From contig CAMPEQ010000007.1 of NCBI GenBank assembly GCA_946803585.1, positions 218,451-282,450 of the forward strand: 64,000 nt of DNA, in the 5' to 3' direction. Below are positions 57,401 to 64,000 of the stretch, piece after piece. The translations under genes and the position numbers were made by a program. The notes under the pieces were generated by a model. It was not told the DNA's origin. It saw only the letters and a program-made list of their open reading frames with translations, and searched no databases. This DNA is from an uncultured Actinomycetes bacterium. GTDB taxonomy: Bacteria; Actinomycetota; Actinomycetes; S36-B12; UBA10799. Position 1 is the first letter of the stretch. Each line of letters begins with the position of its first letter.

Positions 57401-58539
57401 ATTGGACTGGCCGGCCCGCTTGTGTGTCCAAGCGACACCAAGGTGAAGCCGACAAGTAGCGAAATCCCGATGAACCCACGCTCGGGGAGATTCCGGTAGC
57501 AAAGGCCTAGTAATCCGAACACGACGATGAGGCTGGAACTCACCAGTAGGACGGAGTTGTAGGAGAATGCATAACCCAGCGACCACACTGGGCCTGACTC
57601 TGCAGACAGATATCCGACCCAGTCCCCTGCCCCGCGAAGGACGGTCAATGGATCAGTGACCAGCGTGGTAATCGATGCTGACTCGATCCAATCAAGAAAT
57701 GGCGGGGAATACCTACCCAAGAGCAGCAACGGCAACAGCCACCAAAGTGATGCCAACGTGACGGCGAGGGTCCACCAGCCTGCCAACGCTCGCCGGCGCC
57801 GCCCTGCTGATCGAGTCGCGATCCACACCGCGCCGATCGGCAAGACCGCAATCGCCGCTACAGCGTTCACTCCGCCAATACAAAAGAAGGCGAGCCCCGA
57901 CAACGCGGCGGATCGACGGACCGACCCGCTGCGGGATCCCATCACGAGGGGGACGAGCACCCAGGGAGCCAGCGCGAAGGGCAGTACCTCCGATGAGATC
58001 GGGCCAAGTTTGGTTAAGAGCATCGGGCTAAGCGCGTAGGAGAGACCGGCGAGAATTCGCACCGTCGGACCGCCCAAATCCAGCAGCCGAATCAAACGCA
58101 CCATGCCGAGGAAGGCCAGCGCCAACAGCGTCGCCCACCAGAGCCGCTGAACGATCCACGCCGGGATACCAACCGTGTCGCCTAACCAGAAGAACGGTCC
58201 CATCGGCCACAGGTATCCGTAGGCTTGGTTCTGCAAGGACCCAGCGAATGACTGGGGATCCCATAGATGAAGCGAACTGCTGAGTAGCCCACCTGGATTG
58301 ATCGCGAGGTCAAGTTTGGTGTCGGCCGCGATCCGGCCAGGGCTTTGGATAAAGGCCAACGCAGCCAGACATGCCACGACTGCGCCGAGGCGCACGCGCC
58401 ATGCGAAGCGTGAAAGCGAGCCCGAACTCAACCGATCGTCCTGCTGGTGTCCGTCGCCGCTGCGCGCGACGTCGCTAGTAGCGCCTGGAGCGGAGTCAAC
58501 TGCGGAGCGAGACGATCCAGCGCCGCTTCCTCCAGTCAC
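54325..58539 (-). CDS. aftD: AftD-like alpha-(1->3)-arabinofuranosyltransferase (DUF3367)
   Basis: The 1404-residue protein has an N-terminal GT-C block of about ten helices (roughly 50-480), starting with QSPGRIAADTKLDLAINPGG, a large extracellular region with several discoidin/beta-sandwich-like segments (about 480-1300), and two or more C-terminal helices. This matches AftD, which branches arabinan in mycobacterial arabinogalactan and lipoarabinomannan. I prefer GTG 58539, which overlaps the methyltransferase stop (GTGA) and follows GGAGAAG; ATG 58611 would overlap it by 76 bases. Presence of AftD does not prove mycolic acids. Confidence 0.88.
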   Translation of the reverse strand: MTGGSGAGSSRSAVDSAPGATSDVARSGDGHQQDDRLSSGSLSRFAWRVRLGAVVACLAALAFIQSPGRIAADTKLDLAINPGGLLSSSLHLWDPQSFAGSLQNQAYGYLWPMGPFFWLGDTVGIPAWIVQRLWWATLLALAFLGMVRLIRLLDLGGPTVRILAGLSYALSPMLLTKLGPISSEVLPFALAPWVLVPLVMGSRSGSVRRSAALSGLAFFCIGGVNAVAAIAVLPIGAVWIATRSAGRRRRALAGWWTLAVTLASLWWLLPLLLLGRYSPPFLDWIESASITTLVTDPLTVLRGAGDWVGYLSAESGPVWSLGYAFSYNSVLLVSSSLIVVFGLLGLCYRNLPERGFIGISLLVGFTLVSLGHTSGPASPIQGLTQSAFDGVLAPLRNVHKFDPVLRIALVLAMAWLLTMCAQKLEAHALDRGWKKSRYRLPLIGVVGVLAMTVFATLVAGVTTGRSYEGIPDYWRDASAYMAEKNPEGRALVVPSASAAQFQWGRTQDEPLQAIGDVAWDVRDSVPLGNAGHTRLLEEISARLEDGRGSAGLATVLERAGVQWIVVRNDIDQQMVDIQSTNRIHRALEGSPGIEVVGTFGPVIDDYLLGEQRQLSPQGIPYHAVEVFQVGSLPAPQAQLRSVDGALEIVGGAEAQYSLAAAGVLDDRVTVEAGDVGYELIPTTAVATNTLRKRENNFGFIRGSKSNTLTHDDAWLQDRPVRDYLDSDQNPVVLAELDGILAVDASSSASQATTYLARDQSAQPFAALDGDPQTAWKSADTGANAIGQWWSVTFPNQLALNYVDIELPKSNASQRTITLDTGNQTIPVVVDGLAQSVRVPLGGDPTQSLRLELTDSSGDIDQQFVISEVSVPGLEPTRPMRTFSDGPVRGAVLSATAGGRPECVDIGGQYRCAEAFGRVGEDRSGIDQWVWFEAGSYVTSAAVRPRGSPEFSEFLESEAGLRASGSSTEYEDFVSSPGSAVDGIPQTAWYPSGEDDRPRLEIELPDPVEVTSVTIDSSQGPGLSSPLSVTIDTGATQTRAFVDATTTVQVPAALTDSVVIWIDSVRPAYVSDLDETRLAPFGIAEVGINSATEGTASRSDWTSASAQVPVTCGEGIDVKVSGSKPVALSGSFTAKEALESSAFELSPCGGNRTIEIDSGWHRIVAKSTDTLIVDRIDVLPAEGLPPTGRAAQVDVVSWDETDRSVAVAAESSGQVLETGESFNQGWTARLGDQKLTAIEVDGWRQGWVVPAGSAGVVALEFAPDSLYRGGLVVGFLSILALIGLALVRSKKMAPPGVSDGARPWMLTVTLLGVCLILWNPVVLVLAALTAWAAQRLFAPRTEWRIWLIAVGGFTLVALQLAMTQPISTRSPDWVESISVYVVAVVLWVALGSWSGIARRSGGSDR

Positions 58540-59318
58540 GTCTTCTCCAGGACCAAGACGAGGTTCCACAACGCGAACTCCCTCGCCAACGGGACGAACG
58601 CGATCGGCCATGTCCAACCCGGTAGGTAGCGGGGAAACGCTGAGATCAGGGTGGCATGCTGACACCGCTTGGCCCAGCGGAATCCGGCCCCCGCCGTGAT
58701 GGGAAAGAGCGATTCACCGTAAAGGTTCTTCGGTTGCTTACCCACCTGCTTCTTGTACCGCTCGGCGGCCCGCTGACCACCCAGAAAATGCCAAGGCGCT
58801 GTCTCGTGACCGCCCCAAGGCCCGTACCAGAGCGTGTATGAGAGATAAACCAAACCGCCAGGCCTCGTCACCCGGACCATCTCGTCTGCCATCGTCCACG
58901 GAGCGGGGACGTGCTCGGCCACATTCGAGGAATACGTGATATCGAACGAACCATCCAGGAAGGGCAGACCTTGACCATCGCCCATCACGGTCAAAGGAGC
59001 GGGTGTGCGCCCATGCAACCTCATCTCGCCAGCGTCCGCATCCAGCGGAACGTACCGCGCACCTGCCCTAGTCAGGGCATCGACGAAGTAGCCGGGACCG
59101 CCCCCCACGTCAAGCACCCGAGCGCCCGACAGTTCTCGGAATGCCTCTAATTGCGCAGCGGTGTCCGATGCGAGGGCGTTGTAGAACAGGGCTGGATCCT
59201 GTTGCTCAGATCTAAAGGCAGTGAAAAGTCGTTTCGATCGCTCTAAGGTCGCCTGCGATCTCACACGGTGTCCGCCTTCGATGGATCCCACCACCGCGCG
59301 ACCACCTCGAGACCTCAC
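58536..59318 (-). CDS. SAM-dependent methyltransferase
   Basis: The 260-residue class I methyltransferase has the SAM motif VLDVGGGPGYFVDAL, the acidic YVPLDADAGEMRL, and the later SSNVAEHVPAP. The conserved gene group with aftD suggests it acts on an envelope glycan or lipid (I recall Rv0224c in Mycobacterium). GTG 59318 is supported by a leaderless -10 TATCGT six bases upstream. Its stop couples to aftD. Confidence 0.86.
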   Translation of the reverse strand: MRSRGGRAVVGSIEGGHRVRSQATLERSKRLFTAFRSEQQDPALFYNALASDTAAQLEAFRELSGARVLDVGGGPGYFVDALTRAGARYVPLDADAGEMRLHGRTPAPLTVMGDGQGLPFLDGSFDITYSSNVAEHVPAPWTMADEMVRVTRPGGLVYLSYTLWYGPWGGHETAPWHFLGGQRAAERYKKQVGKQPKNLYGESLFPITAGAGFRWAKRCQHATLISAFPRYLPGWTWPIAFVPLAREFALWNLVLVLEKT

Positions 59319-59324
59319 CGGAAG

Positions 59325-59330
59325 ACGATA
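59325..59330 (-). promoter_or_regulatory. Leaderless -10 element for the methyltransferase-aftD operon
   Basis: TATCGT on the minus strand ends six bases before the GTG at 59318. The divergent spacer to the GT4 gene is only 60 bases, so the two -10 boxes are back to back. Confidence 0.5.
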
Positions 59331-59366
59331 CCTCGCCGTTTCGCTAGATAATTGGCGATTTCAACC

Positions 59367-59372
59367 TAAGCT
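59367..59372 (+). promoter_or_regulatory. Leaderless -10 element for the GT4 gene
   Basis: TAAGCT ends six bases before the GTG at 59379. Confidence 0.5.
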
Positions 59373-59378
59373 GTCCTC

Positions 59379-60584
59379 GTGCACATCCTCATGCTGAATC
59401 GGCGAGATAGCCGCAATCCAGAGGGCGGTGGGTCGGAGATCTACTTGGAGCGGGTCGCTGAGGGTCTCGTTGCACGCGGGCACACTGTTACGGTCTTTTG
59501 CTCTGCATACGACGGATCCATCGAATCCGACACGATCGAAGGTGTTCGGTACATCCGGCGCGGCTCGAAGCTCGGTGTGCACCGGGAAGCAATCCGTGAA
59601 GTTCGGAGCCACGCTCGGGCCGGTGTCGACATCATCGTGGACGTTCAGAACGGGATCCCCTTCTTCTCCCGATTGATAGCTCCTCGGACTCCGAGCGTCG
59701 TGTTGGTGCATCATCTTCACCGCGAACAGTGGCCGGTCGTCTACGAACCAGCCCGGGCGCGCCTTGGGTGGATTATCGAATCCCAGGTCTCACCTCGGGT
59801 TTACCGCAACCGCCGCCATATCGCGGTGAGCGCTCACACCCGCGATGAGCTCTCAAGTCTTGGCATTGCACTCCACCGAATCGATGTTGTCCCGAATGGC
59901 GTGGATTCCTCCGAGATCAACCACACCTCAGCAATCCCTGCCGGTGCGCCAAGAATCGCGGTCCTCGGGCGACTGGTTCCGCACAAACGGGTTGAACACG
60001 CCCTACTGGCAGCTGGGGCGTTGCGAGAGAGCTTTCCCGGACTCCACGTCGATGTCATCGGAGACGGGTGGTGGGCAGATCAACTCCATACCTTCGCAAC
60101 TGAGAACGCTGTGGCGGACATAACGACGTTCCACGGATTTGTCACCGACTCTCGAAAGCAAGAAATACTTGCCGAAGCCACTGTGTTGGCCATGCCCTCG
60201 CTAAAGGAAGGATGGGGGCAAGTAGTGATGGAGGCAGCCGCCCTCGGCATTCCTGCGGTCGGCTATCGAAGTGCCGGCGGCATTGCCGATTCGATTCAGG
60301 ACGGACAGACGGGAGTCCTGGTCGATGACAGTTTGGATGCCTTCACCGCTGCGCTGGGGAAACTCCTCGCAGAGCCGACGACCCGCAAAACCCTCGGCAG
60401 TACAGCCCGCCAGAGATGCGCTCAGTTTGGTTGGGAAGCCACAGTCACTGGCTTCGAGAGAGTCCTACTCAGCGTCCTGGGGAAATCGGCCCCTCCGATA
60501 GATCTCACCGATAACAGCGCGCGCTCCAGCCAAGTCGATATCACCACTCGCAGAGAGTCAAGACACAACTACAAGGAGCGCTAG
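59379..60584 (+). CDS. GT4 family glycosyltransferase
   Basis: The 401-residue enzyme is a GT-B fold transferase: an N-terminal HILMLNRRDSRNPEGGGSEIYLERVAEGL, VSAHTRDELSSLGI and VVPNGVD, then the donor-site motif MPSLKEGWGQVVMEAAALGIPAVGY near residue 275. Such enzymes assemble lipid-linked or surface glycans in the cytosol. It is the likely counterpart of mycobacterial Rv0225 in the same gene group. The last four bases overlap the DUF2613 gene. Confidence 0.9.
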   Translation: MHILMLNRRDSRNPEGGGSEIYLERVAEGLVARGHTVTVFCSAYDGSIESDTIEGVRYIRRGSKLGVHREAIREVRSHARAGVDIIVDVQNGIPFFSRLIAPRTPSVVLVHHLHREQWPVVYEPARARLGWIIESQVSPRVYRNRRHIAVSAHTRDELSSLGIALHRIDVVPNGVDSSEINHTSAIPAGAPRIAVLGRLVPHKRVEHALLAAGALRESFPGLHVDVIGDGWWADQLHTFATENAVADITTFHGFVTDSRKQEILAEATVLAMPSLKEGWGQVVMEAAALGIPAVGYRSAGGIADSIQDGQTGVLVDDSLDAFTAALGKLLAEPTTRKTLGSTARQRCAQFGWEATVTGFERVLLSVLGKSAPPIDLTDNSARSSQVDITTRRESRHNYKER

Positions 60585-60775
60585 GAGGTCGTCCCATAGA
60601 CGACATAGGCCTCGTCAACTGGCGCCGGCGCCTGGTTTACAGCTGTTACTACTCCGACTGCAGCGACAACTGCAATTCCCACTCCCACCGCCGCCGCGAT
60701 TGCGACACCGACTGGACCGGCCAAAACCGAACTAGCACCGGTCGCTTCGACAGGTTCATTCTCGGGTAGTGACAT
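60581..60775 (-). CDS. DUF2613 small membrane protein
   Basis: The 64-residue protein has a single hydrophobic stretch of Ala/Val/Gly (SSVLAGPVGVAIAAAVGVG then VVAAVGVVTAV) and a short polar tail, as in DUF2613 proteins found next to aftD in mycobacteria (Rv0236A by recall). A ribosome-binding site GGAGAA precedes the ATG. It probably is a membrane anchor or accessory subunit; nothing more can be seen. Confidence 0.8.
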   Translation of the reverse strand: MSLPENEPVEATGASSVLAGPVGVAIAAAVGVGIAVVAAVGVVTAVNQAPAPVDEAYVVYGTTS

Positions 60776-60888
60776 CAGTTCTCCATTAGCTCATGCGGAT
60801 GAACTGCCGCCAACTCGATCCGTTGATCAGATTGAGCGCAATTCGTGGTGACCCAAAAGCTACCACTTGGATCCGCCGAGAACACCCA

Positions 60889-60910
60889 CTTGCCCGGTAG
60901 TTTGGGCAAG
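60889..60910. terminator. Intergenic hairpin CTTGCCC-N8-GGGCAAG
   Basis: A perfect seven-base stem with an eight-base loop lies between the membrane-protein gene and the DUF2613 gene. There is no T-run on either strand, so termination is only possible; it may instead stabilise the transcript. Confidence 0.35.
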
Positions 60911-60947
60911 ATTCGAGGGCAACGGGTTCACTTCCATTCTGCCCCAT

Positions 60948-62720
60948 CTAGTTGACCAGGCGGGTTCGGATACGAGCGGCGATCAGGGCAGTCCACGCGG
61001 CGAGGAGCACCAGCAACGCACAAGTATTCACTCCGACTAGTAGCGAATAGTCCGCGAATGACCGCGTACTCGATGGAGCCTCCGTGACCGACCACAGGCG
61101 TAGACCCGGGTACTCGGCAACTAGTTCTAACCCGGCAAGGCGATGGGACGGGAGTTGCATTGGCTGATCAGTCTGCTCAATGACATAGCGAATCCCCAAC
61201 TCGGGAAGTGACTCGTCAAGGTTTCTCGACCCACTGGTCAATGCCGCTGCGATTGCCGCGGACCTGGGGTTGTCCCCCATCGAGACCTCCACTGCACCCT
61301 GCGCGGACACTGGTAATCGATCATCGGTCAGCACGGTGATCGGCAGGTATCGGGGCATGGGATCCAGGACAGTGCGGTTGCCATTCCACTCATATCGACG
61401 GAAGGCCGACCAAGGTAGCGAGATGGCATCCCCGGCGGCGTTCACCGAGGAATCTGCGACAACCCGATCTCGCAAATCCGACCAACTCTGCGGATAGTGA
61501 ACCGCTTCAAGCTTGCCCAGTGCTCCCATGGCCAGATCCGGCACGACGGCGATCGGGAGGATAGCCAGGACGGCTAACGCCGCGTTCCGTACGCGCCTTG
61601 CGCTCTTGGCATTTTCTAGCAGGGTAAGTAGCCCAAGCGGCGCTGCAAGCGCGACGAGAAGCACCAACGGGAGTAGTAGTTTCTGCCCGTCTCTTAGGAG
61701 TCCGCCACCTGGAATCCAGGTCAATAGGCTTGCCAACACTGACTGAGTTAGCGACCAGCTGAGAAGAAGCGCCACAACTAGGCCAACCGCAGCCAGGGCA
61801 AAGAGCCACATCGCAACAACGCGGTCGAGGGTTCGGCCGAGTCGGTGGCGCCCGAGCAATGCCAAAGTCAAGAGGCCTAAGCCCACCAGAGGAACCCACG
61901 GCAGCGCCCGCGATGCCGGCACGACGTCCGCATTCCAGATTCCTCCGCCAGTGACAGCGGCTCCCAGCAGGCCGGCCCAGTTCTCGCCGCTGAGCGCGAA
62001 TGCGGGGACGCTCGCGGTATCGAGTCGACCGTTCGCGGGATTGAGAACAGCGGCGACCAGCCAGGTGGAGGAGAAAAGCAGTAGCGCGGATCCCACGAGA
62101 ATCCTTTCCCTGGCCTTTGCAAGAGATCGGAACGCCAGCGCTGGAACCACAAGCACAATCATCAAGATCGCACCACTAGGAACGAGGCACCCGATCGCCG
62201 AGACTGCGACTACTCTGATCCATGCGCCGGGGTCACCTCGACGCATCTGAACCACCCGCAATAGGACCCAAGGCGCGACGCCGTAGGCCAGCAGAAGCGC
62301 CCAGTGGCCAATCACGAGTCGTTCAGCAACAAACGGATTCCAAATCGCCAGCGTGATCGCGGCCAAACGAACTGGCAACACCGATTGGCGAAGCACCGCG
62401 TTGGCCCCCGTGCCCGCGAGTATCAGCGCGGCGACAAGTGCGACCTTCTGAAGAATCTGCCCAGCGACTGGTCCCGCCACAAGACCCACGAACGGATCTT
62501 GCGGAACGGCTCTGGGCAGTCCTGAGTCTGCTCCGAACATCCACGGCAGCAACGACTGTTCCGGGGTGAAGACCATGTCGTATGAGAGAACGTAGCCAGG
62601 TATGAGCGCTGGTGCCAGGACTAAGACTGTTAAAGCGATCGACCAGCCAAGTGGAGCTGCGCGAGCCCACATCCCACCAGCACGGGGCTCCCTCGCGGTG
62701 GGCGGCACGACTCCAGACAT
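60948..62720 (-). CDS. Multi-pass membrane protein of the aftD locus
   Basis: The 590-residue protein has about twelve helices and a C-terminal outside domain with DAISLPWSAFRRYEWNGNRTVLDPMPRYLP. The overall plan is GT-C-like, and I recall an analogous membrane gene (Rv0226c) beside the GT4 in Mycobacterium. No sugar or lipid substrate can be read. A GGGAGG ribosome-binding site precedes the ATG. It is divergent from the flippase gene (59-base spacer). Confidence 0.75.
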   Translation of the reverse strand: MSGVVPPTAREPRAGGMWARAAPLGWSIALTVLVLAPALIPGYVLSYDMVFTPEQSLLPWMFGADSGLPRAVPQDPFVGLVAGPVAGQILQKVALVAALILAGTGANAVLRQSVLPVRLAAITLAIWNPFVAERLVIGHWALLLAYGVAPWVLLRVVQMRRGDPGAWIRVVAVSAIGCLVPSGAILMIVLVVPALAFRSLAKARERILVGSALLLFSSTWLVAAVLNPANGRLDTASVPAFALSGENWAGLLGAAVTGGGIWNADVVPASRALPWVPLVGLGLLTLALLGRHRLGRTLDRVVAMWLFALAAVGLVVALLLSWSLTQSVLASLLTWIPGGGLLRDGQKLLLPLVLLVALAAPLGLLTLLENAKSARRVRNAALAVLAILPIAVVPDLAMGALGKLEAVHYPQSWSDLRDRVVADSSVNAAGDAISLPWSAFRRYEWNGNRTVLDPMPRYLPITVLTDDRLPVSAQGAVEVSMGDNPRSAAIAAALTSGSRNLDESLPELGIRYVIEQTDQPMQLPSHRLAGLELVAEYPGLRLWSVTEAPSSTRSFADYSLLVGVNTCALLVLLAAWTALIAARIRTRLVN

Positions 62721-62779
62721 CAGAGTGGCCTCCCTTACGTCGGTGCGTTAGTCGCATAAGCTGTCAGGTCGGAGGTCCG

Positions 62780-64000
62780 ATGGCGATCAACAACACCGCA
62801 CCACGGGCGAGGCTAGCCTCGCTGCAGGATGGTGCACTTCGTGGCGCTGTCCTGGTGGGTGTCGGACTCGCGATCGGCCAGGCCATGGCCTACCTGCTAA
62901 GCCTCATCGCCGCTCGCAGTCTAGGGCCAGATGGCTATGGCGTCTTTGGTTCGATGCTGGCACTACTCATGGTCGGCGGTGTCCTCGCGCTGGGGATTCA
63001 GGCAGCGGGGGCAAAGCGCGTTGTACTTGCGCCGGGAGGCCAGCGGCCTGCGGTTGGTTCCGGAATCGTCCGATGGTCACTGGTTGCTGCCCTGGCAATC
63101 GGGATCGCAACGATCGTCGTATCGCCTGCACTCAGTTGGCTCCTACATCTAGATGGCCCCTGGTTCATCGTCCTCGTTGCTGCGAACCTAGCGCCATTGA
63201 CCATCTCGGGAAGCCTGCTAGGCGTAGCTCAAGGACGTGAAGCCTACGCACGACTTGCCGCGATCTACGCGATCGTTGGTATCGGTCGAGCCGTTGGCGG
63301 GATCCTCGCCGTCGTCGTCACTGAATCGATCATGTGGGCGCTAGTCGGGATGGCGATCGGCACTTGGATGGCCGTTGCAGTGGGCTGGTTCTTTAGTAAG
63401 CCACTGGTGGAGTTGCCGGGCAAGAAGCTCGCAGGTTTCCGGATCGAGGTCTTCCATGCCACCCACGCGCTACTCGCGCTCTTCGTTCTCACGAACCTGG
63501 ATGTTCTGCTCGCCCGACACTTTCTGCCGGCCGAACAAGCGGGTCTATACGCCGCAGGGGCGGTTGTCACCAAAGTAGCTTTCTGGCTCCCGCAGTTCGT
63601 CGCGACGATTGCGTATCCCCGCCTAGCCGACCATCGCCGCGCGGCCACCCTTACCAAGGGTGCGCTCGCCGTCGTAATCATCGGGGTGGCTAGCGTTGGA
63701 TTCGTTGCGCTCTTCCCCAACTTCGTCGTGACCTTCATCGGTGGAGCTGCCTACGAGGCGCTAGCAAGTGAGATCTGGATTTTCGCTGCCATTGGAGCTA
63801 CTTTCGCACTCGCCCAATTCCTGCTCTACAGTCAGATCGCGGCCAGTAAGAAGGCAGCAATTGCTGTCTTGTGGATCGCCACACTCGCCCTAGTCGTCCT
63901 CGTTATCGCCTTCCACGCCTCGGTTCTGCAGATTGCACTCATCGTCCTGGGTGTCGCTCTGAGTCTGTCTCTTGTGGGTGTCGTAGAACTGTTCTTTGAG
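62780..64000 (+). CDS. Oligosaccharide/lipid flippase of the MOP family (truncated by window edge)
   Basis: The frame is open from ATG 62780 (GGAGG ribosome-binding site) to the window end, 407 codons. The protein begins MAINNTAPRARLASLQDGALRGA and then shows about ten helices in the Wzx/MVF pattern, with early SLIAARSLGPDGYGVFGSM, a hallmark of polysaccharide flippases, and TNLDVLLARHFLPAEQAGLYAAG in the middle. It would move lipid-linked glycan units across the membrane. The C-terminal end is outside the window. Confidence 0.88.
   Translation, partial: MAINNTAPRARLASLQDGALRGAVLVGVGLAIGQAMAYLLSLIAARSLGPDGYGVFGSMLALLMVGGVLALGIQAAGAKRVVLAPGGQRPAVGSGIVRWSLVAALAIGIATIVVSPALSWLLHLDGPWFIVLVAANLAPLTISGSLLGVAQGREAYARLAAIYAIVGIGRAVGGILAVVVTESIMWALVGMAIGTWMAVAVGWFFSKPLVELPGKKLAGFRIEVFHATHALLALFVLTNLDVLLARHFLPAEQAGLYAAGAVVTKVAFWLPQFVATIAYPRLADHRRAATLTKGALAVVIIGVASVGFVALFPNFVVTFIGGAAYEALASEIWIFAAIGATFALAQFLLYSQIAASKKAAIAVLWIATLALVVLVIAFHASVLQIALIVLGVALSLSLVGVVELFFE

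Noticed and set aside
54325-58539. Concluding from AftD that the organism is a mycolic-acid-containing Mycobacteriales member
   Set aside because: AftD-like and DUF3367 proteins occur more widely in actinobacteria, and the suf operon with a Rieske gene differs from Mycobacterium; no mycolate genes are in the window.

Overview
The window is a contiguous stretch of an actinobacterial chromosome with moderately high GC (judged by eye, high fifties percent). The evidence is gene content and order: rbpA, opcA, whiA, an actinobacterial suf operon with sufR and a Rieske ferredoxin, ctaA/ctaB beside an ABC exporter, and an AftD/DUF2613/DUF3068 cell-wall locus. Many genes have GTG starts, and many start codons sit about six bases after a TANNNT-like -10 box, the pattern of leaderless actinobacterial mRNAs. 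I saw no tRNA, rRNA, CRISPR array, insertion sequence or prophage. No stretch longer than about 300 bases lacks a gene.

Layout. (1) 1-7.4 kb, minus strand: end-truncated ABC-F ATPase gene, then the SUF iron-sulfur assembly operon sufR-B-D-Rieske-C-S-U-T with overlapping stops and starts. (2) 7.5-8.9 kb: a TPP riboswitch in front of a PnuC/PnuT-type vitamin transporter gene and a NadR-like kinase gene. (3) 8.9-12.5 kb: ABC-2 exporter and heme A synthase genes, with heme O synthase convergent. (4) 12.7-19.7 kb, plus strand: pentose phosphate genes tkt-tal-zwf-opcA-pgl. (5) 19.7-28.3 kb, minus strand: uvrC-rapZ-yvcK-whiA-gap-pgk-tpiA-secG-rbpA. (6) 28.5-44.9 kb: uvrA, uvrB and coaE separated by smaller genes (SGNH hydrolase, Tat-type Rieske lipoprotein, YccF, metallo-beta-lactamase fold, a DUF222-HNH gene under an SOS box, fumC, a pentapeptide-repeat lipoprotein, two TerC paralogues, an acyl-CoA-synthetase-like protein). 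(7) 45-50.4 kb: a block of membrane and GT2 glycosyltransferases between coaE and rpsA. (8) 52-64 kb: a cell-envelope polysaccharide locus (DUF3068, acyltransferase, AftD-like, methyltransferase, GT4, DUF2613, membrane protein, flippase) running off the right edge.

How it fits together. The central-carbon genes form two convergent blocks meeting at pgl/rbpA. The suf operon is probably autoregulated by SufR through a dyad over its own leaderless promoter. The right third builds and exports an envelope glycan, probably arabinan-containing. The most interesting items are the riboswitch-controlled transporter plus NadR-like kinase (candidate thiamine uptake and phosphorylation), the perfect SOS box on the HNH gene, the histone-H1-like basic tails on OpcA and UvrA, the leaderless promoter pattern, and several palindromes lying on promoters.
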